64,000 nucleotides of DNA. It comes from Bacillota bacterium (GTDB lineage: Bacteria; Bacillota; Clostridia; Christensenellales; UMGS416). Position numbers and translations under genes: made by a program. Positions within the stretch are counted from its first letter, which is position 1; every line of letters starts with the position of its first letter. The notes under the pieces were generated by a model. It made no database searches. It saw nothing but the letters and a program-made list of their open reading frames with translations, and was not told where the DNA came from. The stretch spans positions 66,903 to 130,902 of the forward strand of contig JAEZSE010000004.1 of the NCBI GenBank assembly GCA_023421955.1, written 5' to 3'. Of the stretch, positions 1 to 9,900 are shown piece by piece.

Positions 1-50
1 TCCAGCCCTTCAAGAACTTTGATTGCACTGGCATCGTAACGTTCGGACAT
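1..50 (-). CDS. DNA gyrase/topoisomerase IV subunit B, N-terminal fragment
   Basis: Only the first 16 complete codons are inside the window; they read MSERYDASAIKVLEGL, which matches the conserved amino-terminus of GyrB/ParE-type ATPase subunits (the Y-D-A-S-x-I-x-V-L-E-G-L stretch before the ATP-binding domain). The ATG at 50-48 is preceded by AAGGAGG about 6 bases upstream, a strong ribosome site. The family forms the ATPase half of type II topoisomerases that control supercoiling or decatenation. The short fragment fits GyrB better than the usual clostridial ParE start, but the two cannot be separated here. It is transcribed away from the lipoprotein gene at 324. Confidence 0.72.
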   Translation of the reverse strand, partial: MSERYDASAIKVLEGL

Positions 51-103
51 CGGGTTCCTCCTTGGTGAATGGGGAAATTACAATATATGGTACCTGACGA
101 TTA

Positions 104-131
104 AGCATACCATAGTTTTACACTAAATCAA
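104..131 (-). promoter_or_regulatory. Putative sigma-A promoter of the gyrB/parE-type gene
   Basis: On the minus strand, TTGATT (131-126) and TATGCT (109-104) are separated by 16 bases and lie about 55 bases upstream of the start codon. Both boxes deviate from consensus, so this is a moderate call. Confidence 0.4.
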
Positions 132-215
132 GTTTTTTTGGTGCAGAAGCATTATGATGGGTATGATTCTATGCCTGTTGAATCGCATCATGTAAAATGT
201 TAGGGCATGCAGCCA

Positions 216-244
216 TATACAACAATTCCAATGTCTGGTATAAT
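216..244 (+). promoter_or_regulatory. Sigma-A promoter of the LRR lipoprotein gene
   Basis: TATACA (216-221), a 17-base spacer and a consensus TATAAT (239-244) with an extended TG motif (236-237) lie about 80 bases before the lipoprotein start. Confidence 0.6.
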
Positions 245-323
245 GCTAGAAAGGTTGGCATTAATGGCAATTATCAAATGAATCGGTAACCTAATTAACC
301 CAAAATCGCATATGGAGGCTACC

Positions 324-1559
324 ATGAAAAGGAATTGTTCCGTGATAACATTTCTCCTAATCATCCTTACTATCTTTTCCGGCTGTACTGGTACCGGTTC
401 ACCAGTGATGAGTACGCTTCCCACGCCCAGCCTTGCAGAATCGCAGGCGGCATCTGCTACGCCGTCGCCAACCCCCTCCCCGCTGCCCACCCTGGCTCCT
501 ACGCTGACTCCTACGCCAATAGCTACGCTTGAGCCCACGCTTGAACCCTCTCTAGCGCCTGAACCGGAAGATCCCAAGCCTGAGACGGTGATGGCAAGCA
601 GCTATGGAGATAAAACTGTGATAAAGTTCGCCGATGCCCAGGTGGAAGCGGCTGTTCGCAAGCTACTTGGCAAAGCGAAAGGGAAAATCACCGCTGCAGA
701 CATGCTTGACATCACGGAGTTCAAGTATGATGCAAACAATGATACGAGTTTAAAGAAAAAGATCAAAACATTGGACGACCTGCGTTATTGCGAAAATCTT
801 GAAACTATAAACATATCAAACCAACCGTTGATCAAAAACATAAAGGGCCTGCAGAAATTGAAAAACCTCACATCCGTTACCTTGTTTTCCTGCGGCATTT
901 CCGATTTAAAGCCGCTGGCGGGCAAGCAGTTCCTGCGGTCGGTGTGGATCAGCGGCAATCCAGTGTCGGATGCCTCCCCCGTCCTCAGTCTACCGAACCT
1001 TGAGGAATTCAACGCCTGGTGGGGAACCAACATCAGAGACATCTCCGCCCTTAAAAAGACACACAATCTGCTTTCGTTCTATTGCCAGAATAAGTTGAAA
1101 GATTACTCGCCTTTGCTCGGACATAAAGACATGATGGATATCAGTCTTCTTGGAATCACAAACAAGGACTTTGTTGCAATGCTTGGCAGCTTCAAATACC
1201 TGAGGAACATCATACTGGAATCTTCGACCATTAAGGATTCCAGCCTGAAGCTGCTGAAGGGCTATAATCTCTACGGTTTGACGCTCAACAGATGCGGCAT
1301 CAAGGATATCTCTGCACTCTCTTGCCTTACCACCGTGCAGGATTTGCGGCTGACCGACAACAAAATCACGGATGTCAGCGCGCTTTCCGGGCTCACTCAG
1401 ATCGGGTATTGCCTGGACCTTCGCAATAACAATATCAAAGACTTCAGGCCGCTTAAAGGTATGACGGTACTTCAGAGTCTCTGGGTCACTGGCAATCCCT
1501 ACAAGGATGACAGAGTATTCAAAATACTAGAGGGATATGGCTGCAGTGTGACTAGATGA
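324..1559 (+). CDS. Leucine-rich-repeat lipoprotein (internalin-like)
   Basis: A 411-residue predicted surface lipoprotein. The ATG at 324 is chosen over the in-frame ATG at 312 because GGAGG lies at 314-318, just upstream of 324. The N-terminus is a lipoprotein signal peptide ending in the lipobox F-S-G-C. A long Pro/Thr/Glu-rich linker follows (about residues 25-90), typical of wall-spanning spacers. The rest carries internalin-type 22-residue leucine-rich repeats, recognisable as L-x-x-L-x-L-x-x-N-x-I-x-D-x-x-x-L blocks from about residue 150 to the end, clearest near residues 330-400. Such repeats bind proteins or glycans; the ligand is unknown. A truncated paralogue follows directly at 1590. 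It has its own promoter at 216-244. Confidence 0.8.
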   Translation: MKRNCSVITFLLIILTIFSGCTGTGSPVMSTLPTPSLAESQAASATPSPTPSPLPTLAPTLTPTPIATLEPTLEPSLAPEPEDPKPETVMASSYGDKTVIKFADAQVEAAVRKLLGKAKGKITAADMLDITEFKYDANNDTSLKKKIKTLDDLRYCENLETINISNQPLIKNIKGLQKLKNLTSVTLFSCGISDLKPLAGKQFLRSVWISGNPVSDASPVLSLPNLEEFNAWWGTNIRDISALKKTHNLLSFYCQNKLKDYSPLLGHKDMMDISLLGITNKDFVAMLGSFKYLRNIILESSTIKDSSLKLLKGYNLYGLTLNRCGIKDISALSCLTTVQDLRLTDNKITDVSALSGLTQIGYCLDLRNNNIKDFRPLKGMTVLQSLWVTGNPYKDDRVFKILEGYGCSVTR

Positions 1560-1589
1560 CTGTAGCAATCATTATACTTGGAGGCTGAC

Positions 1590-1700
1590 ATGATGAGGAA
1601 TTACGCCACGATAACATCCCTCGTTATCGTCCTTGCATTATTATCCGGCTGCACCGGTAGCGTCGCCAGCGCAGCGGTATCGGCTAAGGTCTACTCTTGA
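1590..1700 (+). pseudogene. Truncated lipoprotein, paralogue of the preceding gene
   Basis: A 36-codon reading frame begins at ATG 1590 (or 1593), preceded by TTGGAGG. It encodes a lipoprotein signal peptide with lipobox L-S-G-C followed by C-T-G-S, then stops at 1698-1700. The peptide and the DNA around its start (GGAGGCTNNCATG, RNNTIT, SGCTG) resemble the first 30 codons of the lipoprotein gene at 324, so this looks like the 5' end of a tandem duplicate whose body has been lost. It could still make a tiny lipopeptide. It sits between the full-length gene and a strong terminator, so the duplication and deletion occurred inside one transcription unit. Confidence 0.55.
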
Positions 1701-1745
1701 ATGCTCGCAGAGCTGCCAGCAAAACCAACCATACTTCAACAACAA

Positions 1746-1769
1746 GGGGCGCCGGCAGGCGCCCCTTTT
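1746..1769 (+). terminator. Intrinsic terminator of the lipoprotein unit
   Basis: A perfect 8-bp GC stem (GGGGCGCC, 1746-1753, with GGCGCCCC, 1758-1765), a 4-base loop and TTTT form a classic Rho-independent terminator. Confidence 0.85.
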
Positions 1770-1850
1770 GATCGATCGGAATTTGGGCAGGCTAAGTAAT
1801 CACGATCCTTATATGACCCCGCAATGCTTTTCGGTATCATTCAGCATCGG

Positions 1851-2276
1851 TTATCCATGACGAATCGTGAAAGAGCACACGACCTCCACATTCCCCTTAA
1901 CCATCGCCCACACCGGGCAATACTTCTCCTCTGTGAGTTCGATGCAACGCTTCATGTCCGCATCGGTTGCATCCGGCGATATAAGCTCAAAGTGCATCTC
2001 CACCCGCTCAAAGATAGCGGGATGCTCTTCTCGCTTGTGCCCCTGGGCGCTGACGGTGAACGATACAACGGTCTTTCGCTTCTTCCGGAGCAGTGACACA
2101 ATTGTGCTGCCGCTGCAGGTCATCAGACTGATTAGTAGCAGCTCCGTTGGCAAATACCCCTGACCCGCTCCATATGGCGGCGCACTGTCAGTAAAAACCG
2201 GAGTGTTGTCTCTTGTGGTGCTGGTAAACCTCAGTTTGTCATCAATTAGTGCCGCCTTGATTTCCGTGACCGCCAT
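1851..2276 (-). CDS. OsmC/Ohr-family peroxiredoxin-like protein
   Basis: A 141-residue protein of normal OsmC-family length. Members reduce organic hydroperoxides or related thiols in the cytoplasm using two cysteines. Here Cys54 lies in a long helix (S-L-M-T-C-S-G-S-T-I) and Cys120 in E-E-K-Y-C-P-V-W, the positions expected of the redox pair; Cys111 and Cys134 are extra. The early segment with P-P-Y-G-A-G and Y-L-P-T-E-L is the usual loop before the cysteine helix. ATG 2276 is preceded by GGGAGG. It lies downstream of the NlpC/P60 gene but is separated from it by a terminator, so it is probably transcribed alone. The subfamily (OsmC, Ohr or YhfA) cannot be fixed. Confidence 0.85.
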   Translation of the reverse strand: MAVTEIKAALIDDKLRFTSTTRDNTPVFTDSAPPYGAGQGYLPTELLLISLMTCSGSTIVSLLRKKRKTVVSFTVSAQGHKREEHPAIFERVEMHFELISPDATDADMKRCIELTEEKYCPVWAMVKGNVEVVCSFTIRHG

Positions 2277-2311
2277 ATCACATTACCTCCCTGCCCTATG
2301 ATGCCAGCATG

Positions 2312-2317
2312 ATTATA
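2312..2317 (-). promoter_or_regulatory. Extended -10 box of the OsmC-like gene
   Basis: TATAAT preceded by TGA on the minus strand, about 35 bases before the start codon; no convincing -35 box is seen. Confidence 0.45.
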
Positions 2318-2340
2318 TCACGAAGACCAGTATTCGTAGA

Positions 2341-2368
2341 AAAGAAGGCGCCCAGTGAACTGGACGCC
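2341..2368 (-). terminator. Intrinsic terminator of the NlpC/P60 gene
   Basis: A 9-base inverted repeat with one wobble (2347-2355 and 2360-2368) and a 4-base loop is followed on the minus strand by a T-rich tail, between the NlpC/P60 stop and the OsmC-like gene. Confidence 0.65.
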
Positions 2369-2410
2369 CCACTCTCTTACTCCTGCAAAGCCCGATACAT
2401 TGCTTATTGG

Positions 2411-3631
2411 CTACTTGAACACCCGCCTGCCCCAGGCGAAATCGCGTGCTTTTGTGATGCTGCCAACACGCACAACCGTGCCGGTATAGGGCGCGTGGAT
2501 GAAATTCCCGGCGCCAATATAGATACCGGCGTGGTGTGTGGCAGCGCCTCCCTTACGGAAAAACACCAAGTCGCCAGGCATCAGTTTTTTGCGGTCCGTG
2601 ATCTTGATGCCATAGTTTGTCATACCCTGGTTTTTGGCTGAGCGGGGCAGCGATACGCCGAACTTTTTGTATACATAGCAGGTTAGGCCCGTGCAATCGA
2701 AGGTATTGGGGCCGTTACCGCCGTAAACATAGCGCTTGCCCAAATGCTTCTTCACCTCGGCTACAATGGCCTGACCCTTCTCCTGACCGGCGGCGCTCTG
2801 CCCCGGCGTGTCAGTGTATTTAGGCGTGGGTGTGGGCTTGGGTGCAGTGGGTTTGCGGCGGGCTTCCTTTTCCGTCTTCGCATTCTTGGCGAACACTGCC
2901 TTATAAGTGGTGCTGCCGCAAATACCATCCTGTTTGAGCCCATTCAGCTTCTGAAAATAGGTTACCGCTTTCTCAGTGAGCTGACCATACAAGTCGCTTA
3001 CGGTGCCGATAAAATAGCCGAGGGCCTTCAGCCGCGTCTGCAGCTTTTTCACATTCTCGCCCTTCATGCCAGGGATCATGGTGCTGGAGTTATATTTGGT
3101 GTTAAGTGCAGTGCGGGTTTTATCTCCCACAATGCCGTCCGCCGTCATACCGGAGGCTTCCTGAAATGCCTTTACCGCCTTTTCAGTGATGGGGCCGTAA
3201 TATCCGGTTATCTGCGACTCAGTGTATAAGCCGAGCTCCTTCAGGCGCCTCTGCACTTCCTTGACCTTGTCACCTTTCATGCCCAGGCAGAGGGAGTTGG
3301 GGTTCTTCAGCGTGGTAGCTTTGCTTTCCTTCAACTTCTTGATGGTATCTTCACCAGCAACGCCATCCACTTTTAAGCCGTTTTGCGCCTGGAATTTTCT
3401 CACGCCATTTTCGGTGACAGTGCCATAATAGCCGGTGATCTCGTCGAAATCATAACAGTCGTGTTTCTTCAGGAGCTGCTGCAGCTCCTTCACCGCTTGC
3501 CCTTCGTCACCGAGCCGCAGTGAGCTGTCAGCATACGCCTTGCCCTGCGGCAACTGGGCACTGCCCAGCATCAGCGCAAATGCTGTCGCCAATGCCAGTA
3601 CAATTGCCACTCGTCTAGTTTTGAAAAGCAT
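2411..3631 (-). CDS. Secreted NlpC/P60 peptidoglycan hydrolase with three peptidoglycan-binding domains
   Basis: A 406-residue exported wall hydrolase. ATG 3631 is preceded by AAGGAGG, and an upstream in-frame start would lie inside the promoter. A signal peptide occupies about residues 1-34. Three PG_binding_1 repeats follow (about 36-100, 112-178, 184-248), each with the L-x-x-G-x-x-G-x-x-V-x-x-L-Q pattern. A Pro/Lys/Thr linker (about 255-275) leads to an NlpC/P60 domain (about 285-406) with Cys313 in F-D-C-T-G-L, His367 in H-H-A-G-I-Y-I-G and His379, the expected catalytic triad. The family cleaves the D-Glu/diamino-acid bond in stem peptides during wall remodelling, sporulation or germination. 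Lack of a membrane anchor suggests retention by the binding repeats. Confidence 0.92.
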   Translation of the reverse strand: MLFKTRRVAIVLALATAFALMLGSAQLPQGKAYADSSLRLGDEGQAVKELQQLLKKHDCYDFDEITGYYGTVTENGVRKFQAQNGLKVDGVAGEDTIKKLKESKATTLKNPNSLCLGMKGDKVKEVQRRLKELGLYTESQITGYYGPITEKAVKAFQEASGMTADGIVGDKTRTALNTKYNSSTMIPGMKGENVKKLQTRLKALGYFIGTVSDLYGQLTEKAVTYFQKLNGLKQDGICGSTTYKAVFAKNAKTEKEARRKPTAPKPTPTPKYTDTPGQSAAGQEKGQAIVAEVKKHLGKRYVYGGNGPNTFDCTGLTCYVYKKFGVSLPRSAKNQGMTNYGIKITDRKKLMPGDLVFFRKGGAATHHAGIYIGAGNFIHAPYTGTVVRVGSITKARDFAWGRRVFK

Positions 3632-3689
3632 CCAACCACCTCCTTGGTATGGGTCCAGTGACGCCCACATTCCGTCTCTATGCAGGCTC

Positions 3690-3717
3690 ATAGTATAGCA
3701 TATTGTTGAGATGTCAA
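3690..3717 (-). promoter_or_regulatory. Sigma-A promoter of the NlpC/P60 gene
   Basis: Consensus TTGACA (3717-3712), a 16-base spacer and TACTAT (3695-3690) on the minus strand place transcription start about 50 bases before the ATG. Confidence 0.7.
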
Positions 3718-3873
3718 CAATTCTATGACTGTTCTTACAAATCGTGCCAGCCTTATTTGTATTTGTTGCTGACGGTTTCAGTATACCCGTGAATTATGAA
3801 TAAACTGTTAAAAAACCTTGAAGCTTACAGATTTTCAACAAAAAAGGTATCGATATATTACCATGTTAGGTGT

Positions 3874-3902
3874 AAAAAAATGGCAAGTACGAATACTTGC
3901 CA
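3874..3902 (-). terminator. Intrinsic terminator of the giant glucan synthase gene
   Basis: A perfect 9-bp stem (3881-3889 with 3894-3902), a 4-base loop and seven T residues on the minus strand lie just beyond the stop codon of the gene ending at 3925. Confidence 0.85.
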
Positions 3903-3924
3903 CTTATAAACATTCACCCGTAAA

Positions 3925-6900
3925 TCAGGATCCATCCTCTCCCATCAGCACATGTGCATAATGGGTGGCTCCATCTTTGGAAAGCGGGATTGCCTTGTCC
4001 GGCAAGTCCCTGCCATCCAGAATGACCTGGCGGACACCCCCGCACACACCCTTGGAATTTTCCACCCGGATAATGTAGAGTGTGCCGTTGTGACGGTATT
4101 CCATGTTATACTCACGCCAGGAGGCAGGAATACATGGCTCGACCAACAGCTTGTCGCCATTGAGGCGAAGGCCCAGCAATGCCTCCACCGCCACGCGGTA
4201 CATCCACGCTGAAGAACCGGTATACCATGTCCAGCCACCACGGCCGGTGAGCGGTGCCATGGAGTAAACATCAGCGGCTGTGACATAGGGCTCCACCTTA
4301 TAGCGATCCTTTGCCATAGGGGTGTTACCATGCTGCACCGGATTAAGAAGATACATGAGCCGCCAGGCCATGTCGCCCATGCCCATTCTTGCATAGGCCC
4401 AAACTGCCCAGATGGCAGCGTGGGTGTATTGCCCGCCGTTTTCACGCACACCGGCCAGATAGCCCTTGATGTAGCCAGGCTCCATAGCTGTGTTGGCAAA
4501 TGGCGGCCACAACAGGCGCAGCACGCCATCCTCCCAACTCACGAGATGCTTCTCAACAGCCTGGAGTGCGCTTTCGGCCCGCTGACGGTCTCCTGTGCCA
4601 CAGATGGCTGCCCAGGCTTGCGAAATGCAGTCAATACGGCATTCATCGTTGATCGCCGAACCCAGCGGCGTTCCATCGTCAAAGAACGCCCGTCGGTACC
4701 ACGCGCCGTCCCACCCATGCTCCTCCACAGCTTTCTCGATTTCTTCCGCAGCCTTCTCGAGTGAGTTAGCCTCCTCGTTTTGCCCAATGAGCCGGAGTGT
4801 AGCGGCAAACCGCCTTTGCGTGTTGCTAAGAAACCAGCCCAACCACACGCTCTCCCCCTTGCCCTCATCCCCCACACTGTTCATCGCGTCGTTCCAATCA
4901 CCAGTGCCGATGAGCGGCAAGCCGTGGGAGCCTTTTTGCGCGGCGCGGTTCAGCGCCTGCAGGCAATGCTGATACAGCGGCTCCCGCAGCACAGCGGGCT
5001 CAGCCACGCCATACCAGTCCTCCTGACCTTCCGGAATTGACACATCCTTAAGGTAATTCACCTCTTCTGACAGAATGCTGGTGTCTCCGGTGTGCTCCAC
5101 ATAATCCGCAGTCACATAGGGAAGAAACACCAAGTCGTCAGTGATGTGGGTGCGTACTCCCCGAATGGGCGGGTGCCACCAGTGCTGCACATCGCCGCTT
5201 TCAAACTGATGGGCAGCGCAGTCAAGGATGTGATCCCGGATGAATGTCGGATCCGTCCAAATGAGCGCCAGCATATCCTGCAATTGGTCACGGAAGCCGA
5301 TGGCACCACCGGCCTGATAAAACCCTGCCCGGCCCAAAATGCGGCTGGCTTTGGTCTGATAAAGCAGCCAGCGGTTCACCATCAAATCCATGGCCGGATC
5401 CGGTGTTTTCACTTTGAGCGCAGTAAGGTCATTGGCCCATTGCTTCGTTGTCTTGCGATAAGCTTCACGGGATTTTTCCGCAGTGTCATACGACCGCACA
5501 ATTGAACGCACAGCATCCAGACCCTGCGCAGAGCCCAGCACAAGCACTGCCTGTCGTGACATCCCCGGTGGGATCTTCAACTGCGCCCGCAGCGCGGCAC
5601 AACCGCCCAACCCTGACCCAAGCGCACCGGAAAACTCAGTACGCACCATGCCGGCAGGGTTCTCCAGCCCCCCAAGCACGCCGATGAACTCGGTGCGGCT
5701 TGCCGTGCAAGTGGTCTCCACGCCGGGCATCGCCATAAAGGCCAGCTCGCCCCGAAATTCATCCCGATAAGAGTTTTCCACCCACAGCGCACCGGTCTGC
5801 GGATCTTTTCGCACGGCGATAAACGGCGCGGTGCGCTCCCTGCCATCGCCCAGCACAAAATCACAGAACCAGGTAATGTCGATATCACGGGCTTTGGGGC
5901 CGGGGTTGAATACCTTGAGCATCTGCACGCGAACCCCGCCGCCGAAGGGCACAAACACCGTGTTCTGCTGCAGCAGCCCGTAGCCGCCGTACTCATAGCA
6001 GGTCCATCCTTGCCCGTGGCGGGTGCGATAGATGCCCCTGCCTCTGGCCGGCCAACAAGACGGACTCCAGAAATCGCCGGTTTCCCGGTCTCGCAAGTAG
6101 AGCGCCTCGCCTGCCCGCCCGGACACAGGGTCATTGTACCAGGGGGTGAGCTTGTTCTCCCGGCTGTTTTTCGTCCAAGTGTAGCCGAGTCCGCCTTCGG
6201 TGGTAACCATGCCCATATCTCCGTCGGTGATCACATTGCACCAGGGCATCGGCGTGTTCACGCCCTCCGGCAACTCAATCACATATTCGGAGCCGTCTTC
6301 CACAAAGCCACCAATGCCATTGTGGAAAACCGTCTCCACCGTTTGTAAAGGCACTTCTTCCCAGTGCTCCGGCTTTTTTCGCTCAAAAGGTGCTAGCACC
6401 GCCTGGGCTGCGATGGGCTTCAATTGCGCCGTGAGGGGCTGGCCGGCCTTCAGCAAGCAGCGTGCTGCTGCAAGCAGCGTGCGCAAGGTGTCTGCACCCA
6501 CCTGCCCGGCAGTAACCAGAAATACACCGCCCTTGCGGTTCAGATGCTCACGCTCGTGGCTGGACATCACAGTGTCGTGCAGCCTTTCGTGAAGAGGCCT
6601 GCGATAATCGTTGCCGTATTCATTGAGCAGCACGAGATCCACAGGCAAGCCCTTGAACCGCCACCAGGCATGGGCAAGCAGCAGATGGCGGGCCGCCTCA
6701 ATGTGCTCCATGTCGGAAATTTTCAGCACGATGATGGGGTTATCACCGGAGATACCCAGCTCCCACAGTGCACTTTGACCACGCGGCACCGTTTCCAACG
6801 CCGGCAGGCGTGCGCGCACCACCGGTAGATTATAAAGCACATGGCTGGTCATCGCCGAGAAAAAGCGCAGTTGGTTTGGCTTGACGCCCAAATAGCGCAT

Positions 6901-9900
6901 GTTGGCCTGTTCCTGCGTCCATGCCATCTCAAACGCCCGTTCCACCGCGCCTTCCGACGCCAGCGCATCGGAGACGGCAAGAGCCTTTTGCCTGTCCCAC
7001 CCGCAGGAGATCAGGAATGTGAGAGACACCGATCCCTTCTGCGGCAGCACCACGGTGGTGCGCATGCACACCGCAGGGTCGGTAATGTTACCCTCTGTGC
7101 TGCCCAATGCCCTACCGCCCACCAAGTGCAGCGGCGCACGCACACTGCGGCCCCGGCCCAGGCAAGCCTCGCGGGAAGTATCAAATTGCACCGGCTTCAC
7201 CGGCCCGTCTGGCCCCACAAAGCGGCAGGCCAAGTGGGGCATGTTCTGTTTGGGATCACGGGGGCGGCGTCGCACCAACACCACACCACTGTCGGGCAGG
7301 TATTCAGTCTGCACAAACAGGTTTTGAAAGGCCGGGTGGGCTTCATCATTGGCCTGGGTGTTGAGCACCGCCTCGAAATACACGGTGACCTCCAGCCGTT
7401 TCTCCTCATCTGACCGATTCACCAATGTGATCCTGCGCATCTCAGCTGGGTTGTCGGTGGCGATCGCCACCTCCAGCGTGGTTGCCACATCGCCGTCTAC
7501 CCGCCTGAATGTGGCCATATGGGGTTCAAACTGCGCCTCGTATTCCTCCGCCCTGCCCAAACCCGGCTGCAACGCCGCGCTCCACTCCCGGGCTGCGGCT
7601 GTATCCTTGACGTAAAAAAAGATCCCATGATCCTGTGTCACAGCGTCGTCGCGCCAACGGTTGAGCGCCAGCCCATCCCACCGGCTCTGGCCGGCCCCGG
7701 CTGCGTTGATGTGAAGCAGATAGGCGCCGTTGGAGAGAACGTGCACCTCCGGCGGCCAGAGCCCGTCAGTGCCCCGCACGGTGCGCACCATGCGCACCTC
7801 GTGGGGCCGGCGGCTGCGCTGGGGGGCATCCTCTCCGGTGAACTTCTCCAGCACCGCACCCTGTGTGGGGGCCCGTTCCTCCATCAGCAGTTCCACCGCC
7901 CGCACCTGTGGGATGCGGTGAAACCGCTCCACCAGCGAGTTGTTGCAAAGCAGATTGGTCATCGCCGCCAGCGCCATTCCCTGATGGTGCACCATGTAGC
8001 TTTTCACGATCTTGTACGGATCCCGGTCCAGCCGCCTGCCAGGCGTAAAATCCACCGCTTCATACATGCCATACTCGCCAAGCATGCCCATGGAAACAAG
8101 CCGGCGGATGTTTTCCAATGCCGCCTCCGGTGCAAAGGGCAACGCCATCAGCGACGCATAGGGAGCAATAACCAGGTCTTTTGAGAGACCGGAGCGCATG
8201 CCCATATCGGGCACGCCGAAGGAACGATACTGATAGTTAAGGTTCAGATCAAACTCATGGTAGCCCGACTCGGAAATACCCCATGGTACACCTTTGGCCT
8301 TGGCATAATCCTGTTGGGCCTGGATGACCGAGCGCACTGTTTCACCCAGCAGTGTGCAGGGTTCGTGCCGCAGCACCAACGCCGGCATCAGGTATTCAAA
8401 CATCGTGCCGCCCCAGGATAGCAGCGGCATGCCGCCGCCAGCCAGCGCCAGCGCCCGCCCGAGTTTTCGCCAGTGCCGCGCCGGGATACGCCCGTAGGCG
8501 ATGGCCAGCAAGCTGGTCACACGGGCCTCGCTGGCCAGCAGGTCATAATAGGAGTTGCCGTGCTTGCCCTGCTCCAGCGACGCGCCGATGGTGAAGAGAT
8601 CACGGGTCTGGTCATAAAGCGCGCCCAAATTCATCTCCAGAGCTGCTCTTTCCAACATATCCGCCAGCTGCTGCCCCGACTCCCTCCTGCTTTCAAACTC
8701 ATCGGACAACCGGTCGGCAAGCTCAGTGAGCCGGGCGTTCCCATTGGCTTTCAACGCGGTATCCACCGCCTCGCGGGCTTTACCGCCATGGCACCATGCC
8801 GCAGGTGAGGCATACTCTTCCCACGATCCCTCCAGCATCACGCGGTATTCGTTGGGCAGCAGGTCCAGCGTCTCCAGCAAGTCCTCCATGTCCTCAATCA
8901 TATCATCAATGAGATCGATAGCCAGGCTTGCCCACTTGCCGCCAAGTTTTTCGGCGGCCTCCGCCGCCCGGTCAGCAAGCTCGGCCACAGCCTTCATATC
9001 GCGGCGGTCAGCAGCCCGTTCCAGCGCGCTTGCCAGCTCTTCCACACCGGCGTCAGTTTTCTTTTCCGAAAGCACCCGGAGCGTGTCCGCCAACCCTGAC
9101 ACAACCCCAAAAGAAACCAGCGGCCCAGCCGCGCACTCCTTTACTGCCTCCGACGCCAGCAGCAGGTAAGCCATCAGGTTGCCGCTGTCCACCGCCGACA
9201 CATACAGCGGGTGCAGCGGGTCGGTGGTGCGTGTGTCATACCAGTTGTAGAGGTGCCCCTGCCACTTTTGCAGACTGCCATAAGCGTCCATGGTGGCGCT
9301 CATGCGCTCCAGCATCCTCCGCGGCGTGATGTAACCCAAGTCGCAGGCAGAAATGTCCGCCACCAGCGACAGGCCAATGTTGGTGGGTGATGTGCGGGAC
9401 GCCACACCCTTGAAGGGGTATTCCTGAAAGTTGTCCGGCGCCAGCCAGTGCTCCTCAGCGCAAACGAACCGCTCGAAATAATGCCAGGTTTTGCGGGCAA
9501 TCAGGCGGATCTGGCGGGTGTCTTCCTCCGGCATCGCACAGGATACGCATGGCGGCGGGCGGCTGATCACATGCGCCACCTGCGGAGAAAGAGCCCATAC
9601 AAGCGGGATGATTGCCCAAAGAGCCCCCGATAGAGAGCCCGCTCCGGCTACGGTGACTGCCGCCATCAGCAAGCACAGGAGTGGTGCTGCCGCCATATAT
9701 TTCCAGTAACCGGCAGAAGTCGCCGGTTTGCCCTTTTCGGCATCGGCAGCGGTTGTCCACTCCAGTAGGCGCTTTTTGGAGACTGCCATACGATACAGGC
9801 TACGGACAGCTGCATCCAGCGCCACCCATGCCTCAAAGGGCAAGAAGAGCAGATTGAGCACCGGGCGGATGAGGTCCGAGCGGGACGATTTCACCGTCAT

